Below, piece by piece: positions 17,021-25,883 of a stretch of DNA of 39,131 nt (positions are counted from its first letter, which is position 1; every line of letters starts with the position of its first letter). The notes below the pieces were generated by a model. That model ran no database searches, was not told the DNA's origin, and saw only the letters and a program-made list of their open reading frames with translations. The translations under genes and the position numbers were made by a program. Source of the DNA: Prevotella sp. (lineage in GTDB: Bacteria; Bacteroidota; Bacteroidia; Bacteroidales; Bacteroidaceae); assembly GCA_017395215.1 (NCBI GenBank), contig JAFPVW010000049.1, positions 1 through 39,131 on the forward strand. The letters run 5' to 3'.

Positions 17021-17514
17021 TACTTGCTTTTATTTTGTTTTGTCTGTTTCTTTGTGTTCTTCTGCCTCGTCAGCCTGGCCTGGCACGTCGAGCAGATGCC
17101 GTATATATATAAGGTGAAACCATCCTTGCGGAACCGCTTCAAGTGCAGCTGGTCGATGGCCTCTGAAATCTCCTGCGAGCGCACTTCAGTCACCTTGCCG
17201 CAGACGGTACACATCTGGTGGCAATGGGAGTTGTTGTCATAGCAGGCCTCGTACTTCGTCGTGCCCTGAAAGCGGTGGCGAATGACCAGGCGCAACTCCA
17301 TGAAGAGGTTGAGCGTGTTGTAGAGCGTGGCGCGACTGACGGGGAACTTGTATTCCTTGACCAGTTTCTCGCCCAACTCGTCGAGGGTGAAGTGCCCGTC
17401 GGTGTCGTAGACAGCACGCAGAATCGCATAACGCTCGGGCGTCTTGCGGTGGTTGTTCATCTCCAAGTAGCTGTCGAGAATCCTCTCTACAGCGTCCTTT
17501 ACACTATCTTTCAT
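17020..17514 (-). CDS. Fur-family transcriptional regulator
   Basis: A 164-residue metal-sensing repressor of the Fur family. The N-terminal winged helix spans about residues 10-85 (RKTPERYAILRAVYD, FPVSRATLYNTLNLFMELRLV). The C-terminal dimerisation domain has the metal site NNSHCHQMCTVCGK and two CxxC pairs (CTVC, CSTC) for structural zinc. The last 15 residues are a Lys/Gln/Asn-rich tail. Whether it senses iron, zinc or peroxide cannot be told from sequence alone. It is first in an operon with purA. A TACCTTTG -7 element lies 25 nt upstream. Confidence 0.93.
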   Translation of the reverse strand: MKDSVKDAVERILDSYLEMNNHRKTPERYAILRAVYDTDGHFTLDELGEKLVKEYKFPVSRATLYNTLNLFMELRLVIRHRFQGTTKYEACYDNNSHCHQMCTVCGKVTEVRSQEISEAIDQLHLKRFRKDGFTLYIYGICSTCQARLTRQKNTKKQTKQNKSK

Positions 17515-17538
17515 CTCTTAAAGCTTCATAAACCAGTG

Positions 17539-17546
17539 CAAAGGTA
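17539..17546 (-). promoter_or_regulatory. Probable -7 element for the fur-purA operon
   Basis: TACCTTTG read leftward matches TAnnTTTG exactly and ends 25 nt before the start codon at 17514. No clear -33 box is visible. Confidence 0.55.
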
Positions 17547-17597
17547 CAAAGAAAAAAGGAAACCGACGAGCGTTTAACAACATTTTTATTTTTAGGA

Positions 17598-17655
17598 GTT
17601 GAGGAGTAAGGAGTTGAGGAGGTAAAGTAGATTACTCCTCAACTCCCTACTCAAC
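17598..17655. repeat. Long imperfect hairpin overlapping the EamA stop codon
   Basis: The left arm 17598-17621 (GTTGAGGAGTAAGGAGTTGA and four more bases) pairs with the right arm 17635-17655 (CTCCTCAACTCCCTACTCAAC shortened here to its core CTCCTCAACTCC). The left arm itself contains the unit GGAGTTGAGGAG twice. The right arm includes the last codons and stop of the EamA gene. In the direction of transcription it is followed by an A-rich, not T-rich, sequence. Confidence 0.65.
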
Positions 17656-18567
17656 CGAGCCAATGTAGAGAAACACCATGCCGAGCAGCACCAAGGCCAG
17701 GTCGAAAGCCTTGGCACGCAGGTTGTTCTCGTGGAAGAACAGGGCGCCAAACAGGAAGCTGACGACCACCGAACTGCGACGAACCATCGAGACAATGCTG
17801 ATCATGGCCGACGGCAAGGACAGCGAGTAGAAATAGAGGAAGTCGGCCGTCGAGAGGAACAGGCTGACGCCCACGATGGACCACGCCCAGTGGAAGGGCG
17901 TCGTTTCCTTGTGCTTAGGCCACCACAGCAGCAGGAGCATCAGGAGCATCATGCCACACTGATAGATATTGTACCACGACTGCACGAGCATGCGGTCGAG
18001 CCCTGCCCCACCCTCGCTGGCGGGTGCCATCAGGTACTTGTCGTAGAGTCCGCTGAGGGCTCCCAGGGCTGCGGCGCCGACGATCATATAGATCCAATGG
18101 TCGTGGCGGAAGTCGATGCCCTCCTTCTTGCCACTGCGGCTCAGCAGCAGGAACGACACGACGGCCAGCGCCACACCTATCCACTGCCACACGTTCAGAC
18201 GCTCGCCGAACAGCAGCAGGGCGCCGACGAGCACCATCACGGGCCGCGTGGCGTTGATGGGGCCGACGATGGTCAGCGGCAGGTGCTTCATACCGAAATA
18301 GCCCAGAACCCAGCTGCTGAGCACGATGACGGCCTTCAGCACGACGTACTTATGGACCTCCCAGCCACCCGAGGCCACGTGTAACGTCGAGCCGTCGAGC
18401 ACGCTGGTCGTGCTGCTGAGGATGATGAACGGCAGGAAGATGAGCGACGAGAACAGCGTGTTGAGGAACAGTACGGGAATGACGGCATTACCCTTCAGCG
18501 CCTGCTTCTTGAACGTATCGTAGCAGCCCAGCAGCGCTGCCGACATAAAGGCGAGAAATAACCACAT
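17647..18567 (-). CDS. EamA/DMT-family membrane transporter
   Basis: A 306-residue integral inner-membrane protein with about ten hydrophobic segments in two EamA-type halves. Examples are MWLFLAFMSAALLGCYD at the N-terminus, LTIVGPINATRPVMVLVGAL mid-first half, VGVSLFLSTADFLYFYSLS in the second half, and LALVLLGMVFLYIG at the C-terminus. The family exports or imports metabolites such as amino acids, nucleotides or sugars; the substrate here is unknown. It ends the minus-strand run that starts with the exonuclease gene, 46 nt after truA. A 3' hairpin overlaps its stop codon. Confidence 0.88.
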   Translation of the reverse strand: MWLFLAFMSAALLGCYDTFKKQALKGNAVIPVLFLNTLFSSLIFLPFIILSSTTSVLDGSTLHVASGGWEVHKYVVLKAVIVLSSWVLGYFGMKHLPLTIVGPINATRPVMVLVGALLLFGERLNVWQWIGVALAVVSFLLLSRSGKKEGIDFRHDHWIYMIVGAAALGALSGLYDKYLMAPASEGGAGLDRMLVQSWYNIYQCGMMLLMLLLLWWPKHKETTPFHWAWSIVGVSLFLSTADFLYFYSLSLPSAMISIVSMVRRSSVVVSFLFGALFFHENNLRAKAFDLALVLLGMVFLYIGSVE

Positions 18568-18613
18568 TGGAGAATTTACGATTTACGATTTTCGATTTTC
18601 TATTGACGGTTTA

Positions 18614-19342
18614 TTAATAGGTGATGTCTTCGAGGAACAGGGCGTGGGCAGGCATCGACTCGCCGGCTTCTGTTCGCTTTTTTCCTTCTATGATTTTGCG
18701 GAAGTCATCTAACGTGACGCGACCGCGACCGACGTCGACGAGGGTGCCGACAACGGCGCGCACCATGTTGCGCAGGAAGCGGTTGGCACGTATCTCGAAG
18801 TACCACGTCGTGGGCGACGTCTGGTGCCACTCGGCCGTAGTGACGCGGCAGAGGGTGGTCTTCACGTCGGCATGAGCCTTACAGAAAGCACCGAAGTCGT
18901 CGTATTCCATCAATACTTTCGCCGCCTCGTTCATCTTATTGAAGTCCAGCTGATAATGCAGTTCGCATGAAGTAAAGCTGAGGAACGGATTCTTCGCGGT
19001 ATGCAGGTAGTAGCAGTACATGCGGCTGGTGGCCGAAAAGCGGGCGTGAAGGTCGTCGGCCACTCGCTCAACCTTAGCAACGGCGATGTCGCGGGGCAGC
19101 AGCTTGTTCAGCTTATAGGTCAGCTGCCGGCCGTCGATTTCATTGGGGAAGTCGAAGTGCGCCACCATCATGCGGGCATGTACTCCGGCATCCGTACGCC
19201 CTGCTCCCGTCACGATAATTTCACTACGCAGCAGCAGCGACAGGGCCCCCTGCAGGCGTGCCTGCACGGAGTCGTCGTTGGGCTGTATCTGCCACCCGTG
19301 GTAGCGGGTGCCGTCGTAGCTGAAAGTTACAAAATATCTCAT
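18614..19342 (-). CDS. truA: tRNA pseudouridine synthase A
   Basis: Converts uridines 38-40 in the anticodon stem-loop of tRNAs to pseudouridine; cytoplasmic, 242 residues, usual length. The catalytic aspartate is Asp51 in GAGRTDAGVHA. FSYDGTRYHGWQ near the N-terminus and ANRFLRNMVRAVVGTLVDVG in the C-terminal half are family signatures. It starts 5 nt after the tilS stop and is translated from the same message. Confidence 0.97.
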   Translation of the reverse strand: MRYFVTFSYDGTRYHGWQIQPNDDSVQARLQGALSLLLRSEIIVTGAGRTDAGVHARMMVAHFDFPNEIDGRQLTYKLNKLLPRDIAVAKVERVADDLHARFSATSRMYCYYLHTAKNPFLSFTSCELHYQLDFNKMNEAAKVLMEYDDFGAFCKAHADVKTTLCRVTTAEWHQTSPTTWYFEIRANRFLRNMVRAVVGTLVDVGRGRVTLDDFRKIIEGKKRTEAGESMPAHALFLEDITY

Positions 19343-19347
19343 TGCGA

Positions 19348-20703
19348 CTAAGTTACATTAGGAACTAACTGACAAAGTAAGACACATGCCGTAGACTCGT
19401 CGACGGCGAAGCGCTGGTCTGTACGCTGGCCAATGAGCCAGACTATGCAGCCTTCAGCATCTACGACAACTGTCTGGCGACGCTTCTCAAAGATGGAAAG
19501 CTTGCGGTCGGTCAGGTAATCGCTTACCAGGCGCGAGCTTTTCATGCCGAAGGGACTGAAACGGTCAGCCGGCCGTACTGGGCGTACCGTCAGCGGAAAG
19601 CGTACTTTGGCGGCATCGAGCGTGGCACACTGGGGGGAGCGGCTCACAACGACATCGTCGGTAAGTGAAATGCGGAGTGACACTTCCTCTGTATAGCGAT
19701 AGAGTCCTGGCTCTGGAATTGTCAGCTCGGGCAGAGGCTGACGACGTTCCTCTACAATTAGGCTACCACAATGAACGGTCAACTCATGGGTTGGCGACTG
19801 GAACAGGCAGCCGGAACGCGGTGCGTGAAGAATGGCGGCTATCTGCTGAACCTGAGCCGGTGAAAAGCCATGAGGTGACAACAGCTCGAAAAGAATGCAT
19901 TCTGGCGACGGCTGGCGCAGAAGGTCGCTGATAGATACTGCCCCTCCGACTACGAGCTGCTCAACAGCCGACCGTACGGCGGCATTGAAGAGGCGCTCGG
20001 CGTCGGCCATACGGCGGGCAGTCTGTGCGATATTCTCAGAAGCAGCCGGATTAATCTGTCGTAACAGCGGCAGCACTTCAAGACGTATCTTGTTGCGCAC
20101 AACATCAGGAACAAGATTGGAACTATCGACCACGTAGGGCTGACTACAGGAATCAAGGTAGCTGAGAATGTCGGCACGACTGACGCAGAGCAACGGGCGA
20201 ACAACGTGACCGTTGCGCGGCCGGATGCCCGTCAAGCCATGAATGCCCGTGCCGCGAACAAGATTCATTATCAGCGTCTCGACCGCATCGTCACGATGAT
20301 GGGCAACACAGACCTCACTGCCACCAACATCGCGCCGGAGCTGCTCGAAATAACGGTAGCGCAGCTGGCGGGCAGCCATCTCAATGCTTACTTGATGGAT
20401 ATCGGCATAAGTATTTGTATCGAAATGACTTATATGAAGAGGAACACCCTGATCACTACAAAGCGATACGACGAACTGCTCGTCACGGTCGGACTCAGCA
20501 CCGCGCAGGTGGAAGTTGCAGTGGACAGCCTCGACCTGATAGCCGAGACGCCTTAGAATGAGTAGCAGAGCCACGCTGTCGGCACCGCCACTGACAGCCA
20601 CCAGGTTAAGAGCGCCGTGCGACAGCAGGTGTTCTTCGGCAATGAACTGGCCGACAGCCTTCTCAATGTTCAAAACGCAAGATTCAGCCACCGAATTATT
20701 CAA
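19348..20703 (-). CDS. tilS: tRNA(Ile)-lysidine synthetase
   Basis: Attaches lysine to C34 of the tRNA-Ile CAU anticodon so that it reads AUA; cytoplasmic, 451 residues. The ATP-binding PP-loop is SGGADS at 38-43, followed by AHHRDDAVETLIMNLVRGTG, a TilS signature. The C-terminal domain contains RPVRPADRFSPFGMKSSRLV. The first possible codon is TTG at 20703, inside the end of the methyltransferase gene; a GTG at 20691 would remove four residues. Either way translation starts at or within a few bases of the upstream stop, so coupling is likely. Confidence 0.95.
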   Translation of the reverse strand: MNNSVAESCVLNIEKAVGQFIAEEHLLSHGALNLVAVSGGADSVALLLILRRLGYQVEAVHCNFHLRGAESDRDEQFVVSLCSDQGVPLHISHFDTNTYADIHQVSIEMAARQLRYRYFEQLRRDVGGSEVCVAHHRDDAVETLIMNLVRGTGIHGLTGIRPRNGHVVRPLLCVSRADILSYLDSCSQPYVVDSSNLVPDVVRNKIRLEVLPLLRQINPAASENIAQTARRMADAERLFNAAVRSAVEQLVVGGAVSISDLLRQPSPECILFELLSPHGFSPAQVQQIAAILHAPRSGCLFQSPTHELTVHCGSLIVEERRQPLPELTIPEPGLYRYTEEVSLRISLTDDVVVSRSPQCATLDAAKVRFPLTVRPVRPADRFSPFGMKSSRLVSDYLTDRKLSIFEKRRQTVVVDAEGCIVWLIGQRTDQRFAVDESTACVLLCQLVPNVT

Positions 20704-21871
20704 CGTAAAGCACCAATCCCTTCAGATATTCGCCTTCGGGATGGTAGATGTTCACAGGATGATCAGCTGGCTGGTGCAACTGATGGAGAATGCGTACCTT
20801 TCGACGGGCCTGAGCTGCCGCCGTGAAAACGGCGTTGCGGAAATGGTCCTTGGTGACGACCTGCGAACAGCTGAAGGTAAATAAGACACCTCCTGGCTCG
20901 ATTATCTGGAAGGCTTTCTGGTTAAGTCGCGTATAGCCTTTCAGGGCATTGTGCAGGGCTCCGCGATGTTTGGCAAAGGCCGGCGGGTCGAGAATGATGA
21001 GGTCGTACGGCTGACTGGCCGTGTCGAGAAACTTGAACGCATCCTCGCAGAACGCCTTGTGACGCTCGTCGCCAGGAAAGTTGAGGGCCACATTCCGGTT
21101 GGTCAGCTCGATGGCCTTTGCGCTGGAGTCGACGGAATGAACCAGTGATGCCCCACCCCTCATGGCGTAGAACGAGAAACCGCCCGTATAACAGAACATA
21201 TTCAACAGGCGACGGCCACGGGCATAGTGCTCGAGCAGCAAACGGTTTTCGCGTTGGTCAACAAAGAAGCCGGTCTTCTGACCGCGCAGCCAGTCGACAT
21301 AGTACTTCAGGCCGTTCTCTATGGCGACATTATCGGTACTACCACCATAGAGGAATCCATTCTCAGGCTCCATATAGGGCAGCGTGGTCTCACTCTTATA
21401 ATAGACATTCTGGATGCGGTTTCCCATCACAGCGACCAGCTGGCCGGCAATCTGCTTGCGACAGAGATGCATCCCGATGCTGTGGGCCTGCATGACGGCG
21501 GTGTGGCCATAGATATCGATGACAAGTCCCGGCAGATGGTCGCCCTCGCCGTGAACAAGGCGATAGGTATTGTTGTCGGACGAGTCGGCCAGCCCAATTG
21601 CCTTACGCAGCTGGAGGGCCGACTGTAAGCGCGAGGCCCAGAACTGGTCGTCGATGGCTACATCGCGGAACGAGAGCACGCGGACGGCAATGGAGCCCTC
21701 CTGGTAATGGCCTACAGCAATAAAACTGCCTGTCGAGGTGACCACACGAACGACGTCGCCCTCGTCAATACCGTCGTCGATGTGCTGGATAGCACCTGAG
21801 AAGACCCAGGGATGGAAGCGCAACAGGCTCTCTTCCTTACCTCGCCGTAGTTGTATCTGTTTCATTTTCAT
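20696..21871 (-). CDS. RlmI-like class I SAM-dependent rRNA methyltransferase
   Basis: A 391-residue cytoplasmic methyltransferase. Residues 1-80 form a PUA RNA-binding domain (LRFHPWVFSGAIQHIDDG). The Rossmann methyltransferase domain has the SAM loop LLNMFCYTGGFSFYAMRGG (222-240), the acidic VDSS, motif IV DPPAFAK (295-301), and FSCSQ (333-337) with the cysteine typical of m5C enzymes. RlmI makes m5C1962 in E. coli 23S rRNA; the same site is likely here but not proven. It overlaps the exonuclease gene by 35 bases upstream and tilS by 8 bases downstream. Confidence 0.92.
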   Translation of the reverse strand: MKMKQIQLRRGKEESLLRFHPWVFSGAIQHIDDGIDEGDVVRVVTSTGSFIAVGHYQEGSIAVRVLSFRDVAIDDQFWASRLQSALQLRKAIGLADSSDNNTYRLVHGEGDHLPGLVIDIYGHTAVMQAHSIGMHLCRKQIAGQLVAVMGNRIQNVYYKSETTLPYMEPENGFLYGGSTDNVAIENGLKYYVDWLRGQKTGFFVDQRENRLLLEHYARGRRLLNMFCYTGGFSFYAMRGGASLVHSVDSSAKAIELTNRNVALNFPGDERHKAFCEDAFKFLDTASQPYDLIILDPPAFAKHRGALHNALKGYTRLNQKAFQIIEPGGVLFTFSCSQVVTKDHFRNAVFTAAAQARRKVRILHQLHQPADHPVNIYHPEGEYLKGLVLYVE

Positions 21872-22487
21872 CTGGTCTTATTAGTTCATAGTCGCCGCTT
21901 TCCTTCAGGCGCTCAAGTTCCTCGTAAATCTGAATGCAGGCCCACGCATCGGTAGCAGCATAGACTTTCTGCTTCTCGTCGAGCACGTCGCGCTCCCAGT
22001 TGGTCAGCCGCTGGGCCTTGCTGATCTGGCGGCCGAAGAGGTTGGCAAAGAGTTTCTGCAGGCTCAGGTCCTCAATCCCGACTTCACGTACATGGTCCTG
22101 AATGTCTATAAAATTGCCCGCTTCAAACCGCTTGAGCTTTCGCAACCCGTTCAGGTCGTCGTGCCACGAGAGGCCGATTTTCGGAACTGATGTGTCTTCT
22201 AACAGTCGGACGATGGCCGGCGTCAAACCGATAACGTTAAGGCGGAACAGAAAGCAAACGTCGTGGGTGGCAACCTGCAACAAGGCAACACGGTAACTCG
22301 TGCCCCGCGAGAACGACGGCCTCGTCTCGGTATCGACACCGAGTATGGGCTGCGCCAGCAGGTAGTCGACGGCCTTCTCGGCCTGTGTCTTCGACAGGAT
22401 GACATGAATCCGGCCTTCGAAGACTGTGCGCGGAAGTGTTGGAATCAGGCTCTTGTCGAACTTGCTGTATATCTGTTTTTTCATCAT
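21837..22487 (-). CDS. DEDDy 3'-5' exonuclease domain protein (RNase D-like)
   Basis: A 216-residue single-domain exonuclease. The DEDDy residues are visible: Asp52 and Glu54 (LGVDTETRPSF), Asp110 or Asp111 (GLSWHDDLNGL), and Tyr176 with Asp180 (VYAATDAW). It lacks the C-terminal HRDC domains of full RNase D, so it is a minimal enzyme, as is common in Bacteroidota. The substrate may be RNA (tRNA 3' ends) or DNA. It is the first gene of the run leading to the rRNA methyltransferase, tilS and truA, which suggests stable-RNA maturation by association. ATGs at 22487 and 22484 are equivalent starts. Confidence 0.9.
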   Translation of the reverse strand: MMKKQIYSKFDKSLIPTLPRTVFEGRIHVILSKTQAEKAVDYLLAQPILGVDTETRPSFSRGTSYRVALLQVATHDVCFLFRLNVIGLTPAIVRLLEDTSVPKIGLSWHDDLNGLRKLKRFEAGNFIDIQDHVREVGIEDLSLQKLFANLFGRQISKAQRLTNWERDVLDEKQKVYAATDAWACIQIYEELERLKESGDYELIRPDENETDTTTAR

Positions 22488-22504
22488 AAAATGTTTACGA
22501 GGTG

Positions 22505-22512
22505 CAAAATTA
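22505..22512 (-). promoter_or_regulatory. Probable -7 element for the exonuclease-truA run
   Basis: Read leftward, TAATTTTG fits TAnnTTTG and lies 18 nt before the start codon at 22487. No -33 box is evident. Confidence 0.45.
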
Positions 22513-22556
22513 CAAAAAAAACGGCATAAAGATGGTAAAATGTGAAAAAAATCAGC

Positions 22557-22564
22557 TACTTTTG
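22557..22564 (+). promoter_or_regulatory. Probable -7 element for ftsK-lolA
   Basis: TACTTTTG fits TAnnTTTG and lies 27 nt before the ftsK start. With the leftward element at 22505-22512 it makes a short divergent promoter region. No TTTG -33 box is evident. Confidence 0.55.
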
Positions 22565-22590
22565 CACTCTAAATCAAGAATAGCAAAGAC

Positions 22591-25053
22591 ATGAGCAAGA
22601 AAAAAGCAAGAAAAACGAAAGAAGAAAGTCCCGCAACAACCTTCCAGGAGGCATTGGGACTGAACAAGATATTCGACAACGAACGACTCAACTTTTTCAT
22701 TGGCGTGCTGCTTCTGGTTTTGGCAGCCTACACCACTATGGCCTTCGTCTCGTTCTTCACGACGGGAGCTGCTGACCAAAGCATCATTGAGGAACTGAGG
22801 GAGGGAGAGCTTGCCAACCAGCAGCAAGAGTTCAGCAACTCGTGTGGCTCGTTAGGAGCCTACCTGTCGTGGTTCTTCATCAAACGTTGTTTCGGAATTC
22901 CGGCCTTCCTCATACCGCTGATGATTCTCGTCACGTCGCTTCATATGATCAAGGCATACAGGGCGAAGCTGCTAAAATGGTTTCTGGCTCTGATGGTTAC
23001 AATGATATGGGCATCCGTCACTATGGCTAAGTTCGTGTCACCGCTCTTTGCCGAGTCACACTTCAACCCCGGAGGCGACCACGGCCGGCACATCTGCCAG
23101 CTGATAGAGGGCTACATCGGGACGCCTGGGCTGACTGCCGTCCTGGCGCTGGTAGCCATCGCATTCCTTACCTATCTTAGTGCTGAGACTATTCTCATCA
23201 TCCGCAAGGTGTTGAATCCGATGAAAATCATCGATACCGTAAAGTTCAAGATAACCAACAACGACCCCACTGAGCCCGTCCTCTCGTATGAGAATCAGAT
23301 TATGACCGAGGACGACCCGAAAGTGTTTGACGACCCTATGGAGCAGGTGGTGGAGTTTCCCGTTGGCGGCAAGCCCACGGTACACGACGGCCTTGACGAA
23401 ACGACGACAAAGCCGGAGAAGACCGTAAAGACGGCAAACCCGGAAGGCGAGCCGGGCTTTGAGGTAGAGACGGCCAAGGCTGAAGAAGTGGCCGACGGCA
23501 AGGAACTGGTGCAGGTGGGCGACAAGGAGCTTGAGCCCTACGACCCGAAGCGCGACCTCGAGGACTACCGCTACCCAACACTCGACCTCCTCAAGAAATA
23601 CGAAAGCGACGGCAAGCCCTATATCGACATGGATGAGCAGACGAAAAACAAGAACCGCATCGTTGAGGTGCTTCATACGTTCAGTGTCGAAATATCCACC
23701 ATCAAGGCCACTGTCGGCCCGACCATCACGCTCTATGAGATTACACTGTCGCCCGGTGTGCGCATCTCAAAGGTCCGTTCGCTGGAAGACGACATCGCAC
23801 TAAGCCTCTCAGCCTTGGGCATCCGAATTATTGCGCCCATCCCCGGCAAGGGCACCATCGGTATCGAGGTTCCGAATGCCAAGCCTTCGATTGTCTCGAT
23901 GGAAAGCATTCTGAACTCGAAGAAGTTCCAGGAGACAACGATGGAGCTGCCCTGCGCAATGGGTAAGACCATTACTAACGAAGTATTCATGTTCGACCTG
24001 GCCAAGGCCCCCCACCTGCTCGTCGCAGGTGCAACCGGACAAGGTAAGTCGGTTGGCCTGAACGCCATTCTCACCTCTTTATTATATAAGAAACACCCGG
24101 CAGAAATGAAAATCGTGTTGGTCGACCCGAAAATGGTTGAGTTCAGCATCTACAAGACCATCGAGCACCACTTCCTGGCAGCCCTGCCCGAGGAGGCCGA
24201 CAATCCCATTATCACCGACACGTCGAAGGTGGTACGCACGCTGAACTCGCTCTGCGTGGAGATGGATGCACGCTACGGACTGCTGATGGCTGCCGGCGAG
24301 CGCAACATCAAGGACTACAACCGCAAGTTCAAGGAGCGTCGCCTGAATCCGGAAAAGGGGCATCGCTACATGCCATATATCGTGGTGGTCATCGATGAGT
24401 ATGGCGACCTCATCATGACTGCCGGCAAGGAGATTGAATTGCCCATAGCCCGTATCGCACAGAAGGCGCGTGCCGTCGGCATACACATGATTATCGCTAC
24501 GCAGCGCCCGACGACGAACATCATTACTGGCACCATCAAGGCCAACTTCCCTGGCCGAATTGCCTTCAAGGTGAGCCAGGGTATCGACTCGAAAACTATT
24601 CTTGACCGTATGGGGGCCAATCAGCTCATCGGCCGAGGCGACATGCTCTACCTGCAGGGCAACGACCCTATTCGTGTTCAGTGTGCCTTTGTCGATACGC
24701 CCGAGGTGGTCAACATCAACAACTTCATTGCTGCCCAGCAGGGGTATACCGAGCCCTACGAGCTTCCGGAGCCAAAGATGGAAGAAGGCGAAATGAGCGG
24801 CGAAGCCCGGGAAGTCGACATGTCGCACCTCGACCCGATGTTTGAGGATGCCGCACGACTCATCGTCAGCAACCAAAGCGGCTCTACATCACTCATACAG
24901 CGCAAGTTCGCCATCGGTTATAACCGCGCCGGCCGTCTGATGGACCAGCTGGAGAAAGCTGGTGTTGTCGGCGCCGCCATCGGCTCGAAGCCGCGCGAAG
25001 TGCTGATTCAAGACGAGGTAACATTAAACAACCTGATTAGTAACTTAAGATAA
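22591..25053 (+). CDS. ftsK: DNA translocase FtsK
   Basis: An 820-residue septal DNA pump that clears and aligns the chromosome terminus at division. Four N-terminal membrane segments lie at about 32-58, 84-108, 128-150 and 172-200. A short charged linker (about 215-330, Lys/Glu/Pro-rich) is much shorter than in E. coli FtsK (1,329 residues). The motor has Walker A GATGQGKSVGL near 479-489 and Walker B VVVIDEYGDL near 597. The C-terminal gamma winged helix (from about 750; GSTSLIQRKFAIGYNRAGRL) recognises the polar DNA guide sequence. It is followed after 7 nt by the lolA-like gene. Confidence 0.97.
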   Translation: MSKKKARKTKEESPATTFQEALGLNKIFDNERLNFFIGVLLLVLAAYTTMAFVSFFTTGAADQSIIEELREGELANQQQEFSNSCGSLGAYLSWFFIKRCFGIPAFLIPLMILVTSLHMIKAYRAKLLKWFLALMVTMIWASVTMAKFVSPLFAESHFNPGGDHGRHICQLIEGYIGTPGLTAVLALVAIAFLTYLSAETILIIRKVLNPMKIIDTVKFKITNNDPTEPVLSYENQIMTEDDPKVFDDPMEQVVEFPVGGKPTVHDGLDETTTKPEKTVKTANPEGEPGFEVETAKAEEVADGKELVQVGDKELEPYDPKRDLEDYRYPTLDLLKKYESDGKPYIDMDEQTKNKNRIVEVLHTFSVEISTIKATVGPTITLYEITLSPGVRISKVRSLEDDIALSLSALGIRIIAPIPGKGTIGIEVPNAKPSIVSMESILNSKKFQETTMELPCAMGKTITNEVFMFDLAKAPHLLVAGATGQGKSVGLNAILTSLLYKKHPAEMKIVLVDPKMVEFSIYKTIEHHFLAALPEEADNPIITDTSKVVRTLNSLCVEMDARYGLLMAAGERNIKDYNRKFKERRLNPEKGHRYMPYIVVVIDEYGDLIMTAGKEIELPIARIAQKARAVGIHMIIATQRPTTNIITGTIKANFPGRIAFKVSQGIDSKTILDRMGANQLIGRGDMLYLQGNDPIRVQCAFVDTPEVVNINNFIAAQQGYTEPYELPEPKMEEGEMSGEAREVDMSHLDPMFEDAARLIVSNQSGSTSLIQRKFAIGYNRAGRLMDQLEKAGVVGAAIGSKPREVLIQDEVTLNNLISNLR

Positions 25054-25060
25054 AAAAGAA

Positions 25061-25660
25061 ATGAAAATGAAAAAGATTGTTTTTGCGATGCTATCATTGC
25101 TTGCCTGTACCGTTAGCTACGGACAGAGCGCTAAAAATGTACTCGACAAGGCAGCAGCCGTCGTCAGCAGCCCCAAGGGCATTCAGGCCAATTTCACCAT
25201 GACCGGCGGAATGGGCGACGCCAGCGGAACCATATCTGTCAAAGGACGCAAGTTCCAGGCTACGACTCCTGTTGCCACTATCTGGTTTAACGGAAAAACC
25301 ATGTGGACGTACATGAAGAAGAACGACGAGGTCAATGTAACAACCCCCAACGAGGCACAGTTGCAGAAAATCAACCCCTACAACTTCATTAATCTCTACA
25401 AGAGCGGATACGGCATGACCATGAACAAAAGCGGGAAGGTCTTCGTTATACACCTCACAGCGCAAAACTCTGCCAAGATTAAAGAACTGTTCATCTCGGT
25501 CGACAAGAAGTCGTACCACCCGACGCAAGTAAAGATGCTGCAGGGCACCAAATGGACCACTTTTGACATCAGCAACCTGAAGGCTCAGAACCTGAACGAT
25601 AACATGTTCACCTTCAATTCAAAGGATTTCCCCACAGCTGAGGTTATTGACCTACGATAA
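25061..25660 (+). CDS. LolA-like periplasmic lipoprotein carrier
   Basis: A 199-residue periplasmic protein. Residues 1-21 (MKMKKIVFAMLSLLACTVSYG) are a signal peptide. The mature domain has the half-barrel LolA pattern: ANFTMTGGMGDASGTISVKG, ATTPVATIWFNGKTMWTY and a hydrophobic C-terminal strand. LolA carries lipoproteins from the inner to the outer membrane. Pairing with ftsK is common in this phylum. A further chaperone role, or a divergent LolA paralogue, cannot be excluded. Confidence 0.88.
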   Translation: MKMKKIVFAMLSLLACTVSYGQSAKNVLDKAAAVVSSPKGIQANFTMTGGMGDASGTISVKGRKFQATTPVATIWFNGKTMWTYMKKNDEVNVTTPNEAQLQKINPYNFINLYKSGYGMTMNKSGKVFVIHLTAQNSAKIKELFISVDKKSYHPTQVKMLQGTKWTTFDISNLKAQNLNDNMFTFNSKDFPTAEVIDLR

Positions 25661-25710
25661 ATATCCGTCAATCCGTCACTTTCGCCCTATCCAACTCATG
25701 CTGAGTGTGT

Positions 25711-25883
25711 TACGTGGTGACGGATGATGGTGACGGGTGACGGATGGCTAAATGTTCCAACGGCAGTAAAAATTCACGGGCGGTGAACGATGATTCACCG
25801 CCCGTGAACATTTGACACAGAGGCTTGGCGCACGGGCATGCACCATGTATCCGTCATCCGTCACCATCATCCATTGCCACGTA
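25711..25883. repeat. Nested inverted-repeat element (cruciform-like)
   Basis: The outer arms 25711-25745 and 25849-25883 are 35-nt inverted repeats matching at about 31 positions; each contains several copies of TGACGGAT. Centred between them is a perfect hairpin: TTCACGGGCGGTGAA (25773-25787), 6-nt loop, and its complement at 25794-25808. The sequence at 25914-25935 resembles part of an outer arm again. It contains no coding sequence. It fills most of the 489-bp gap between the lolA-like gene and the ilvC promoter. It could be a miniature mobile element or a REP-like structure. Confidence 0.75.

Noticed and set aside
17594-17655. Intrinsic terminator of the EamA gene
   Set aside because: The hairpin is strong but in the direction of transcription it is followed by an A-rich rather than T-rich stretch, and it includes the stop codon. 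Listed as a repeat instead.
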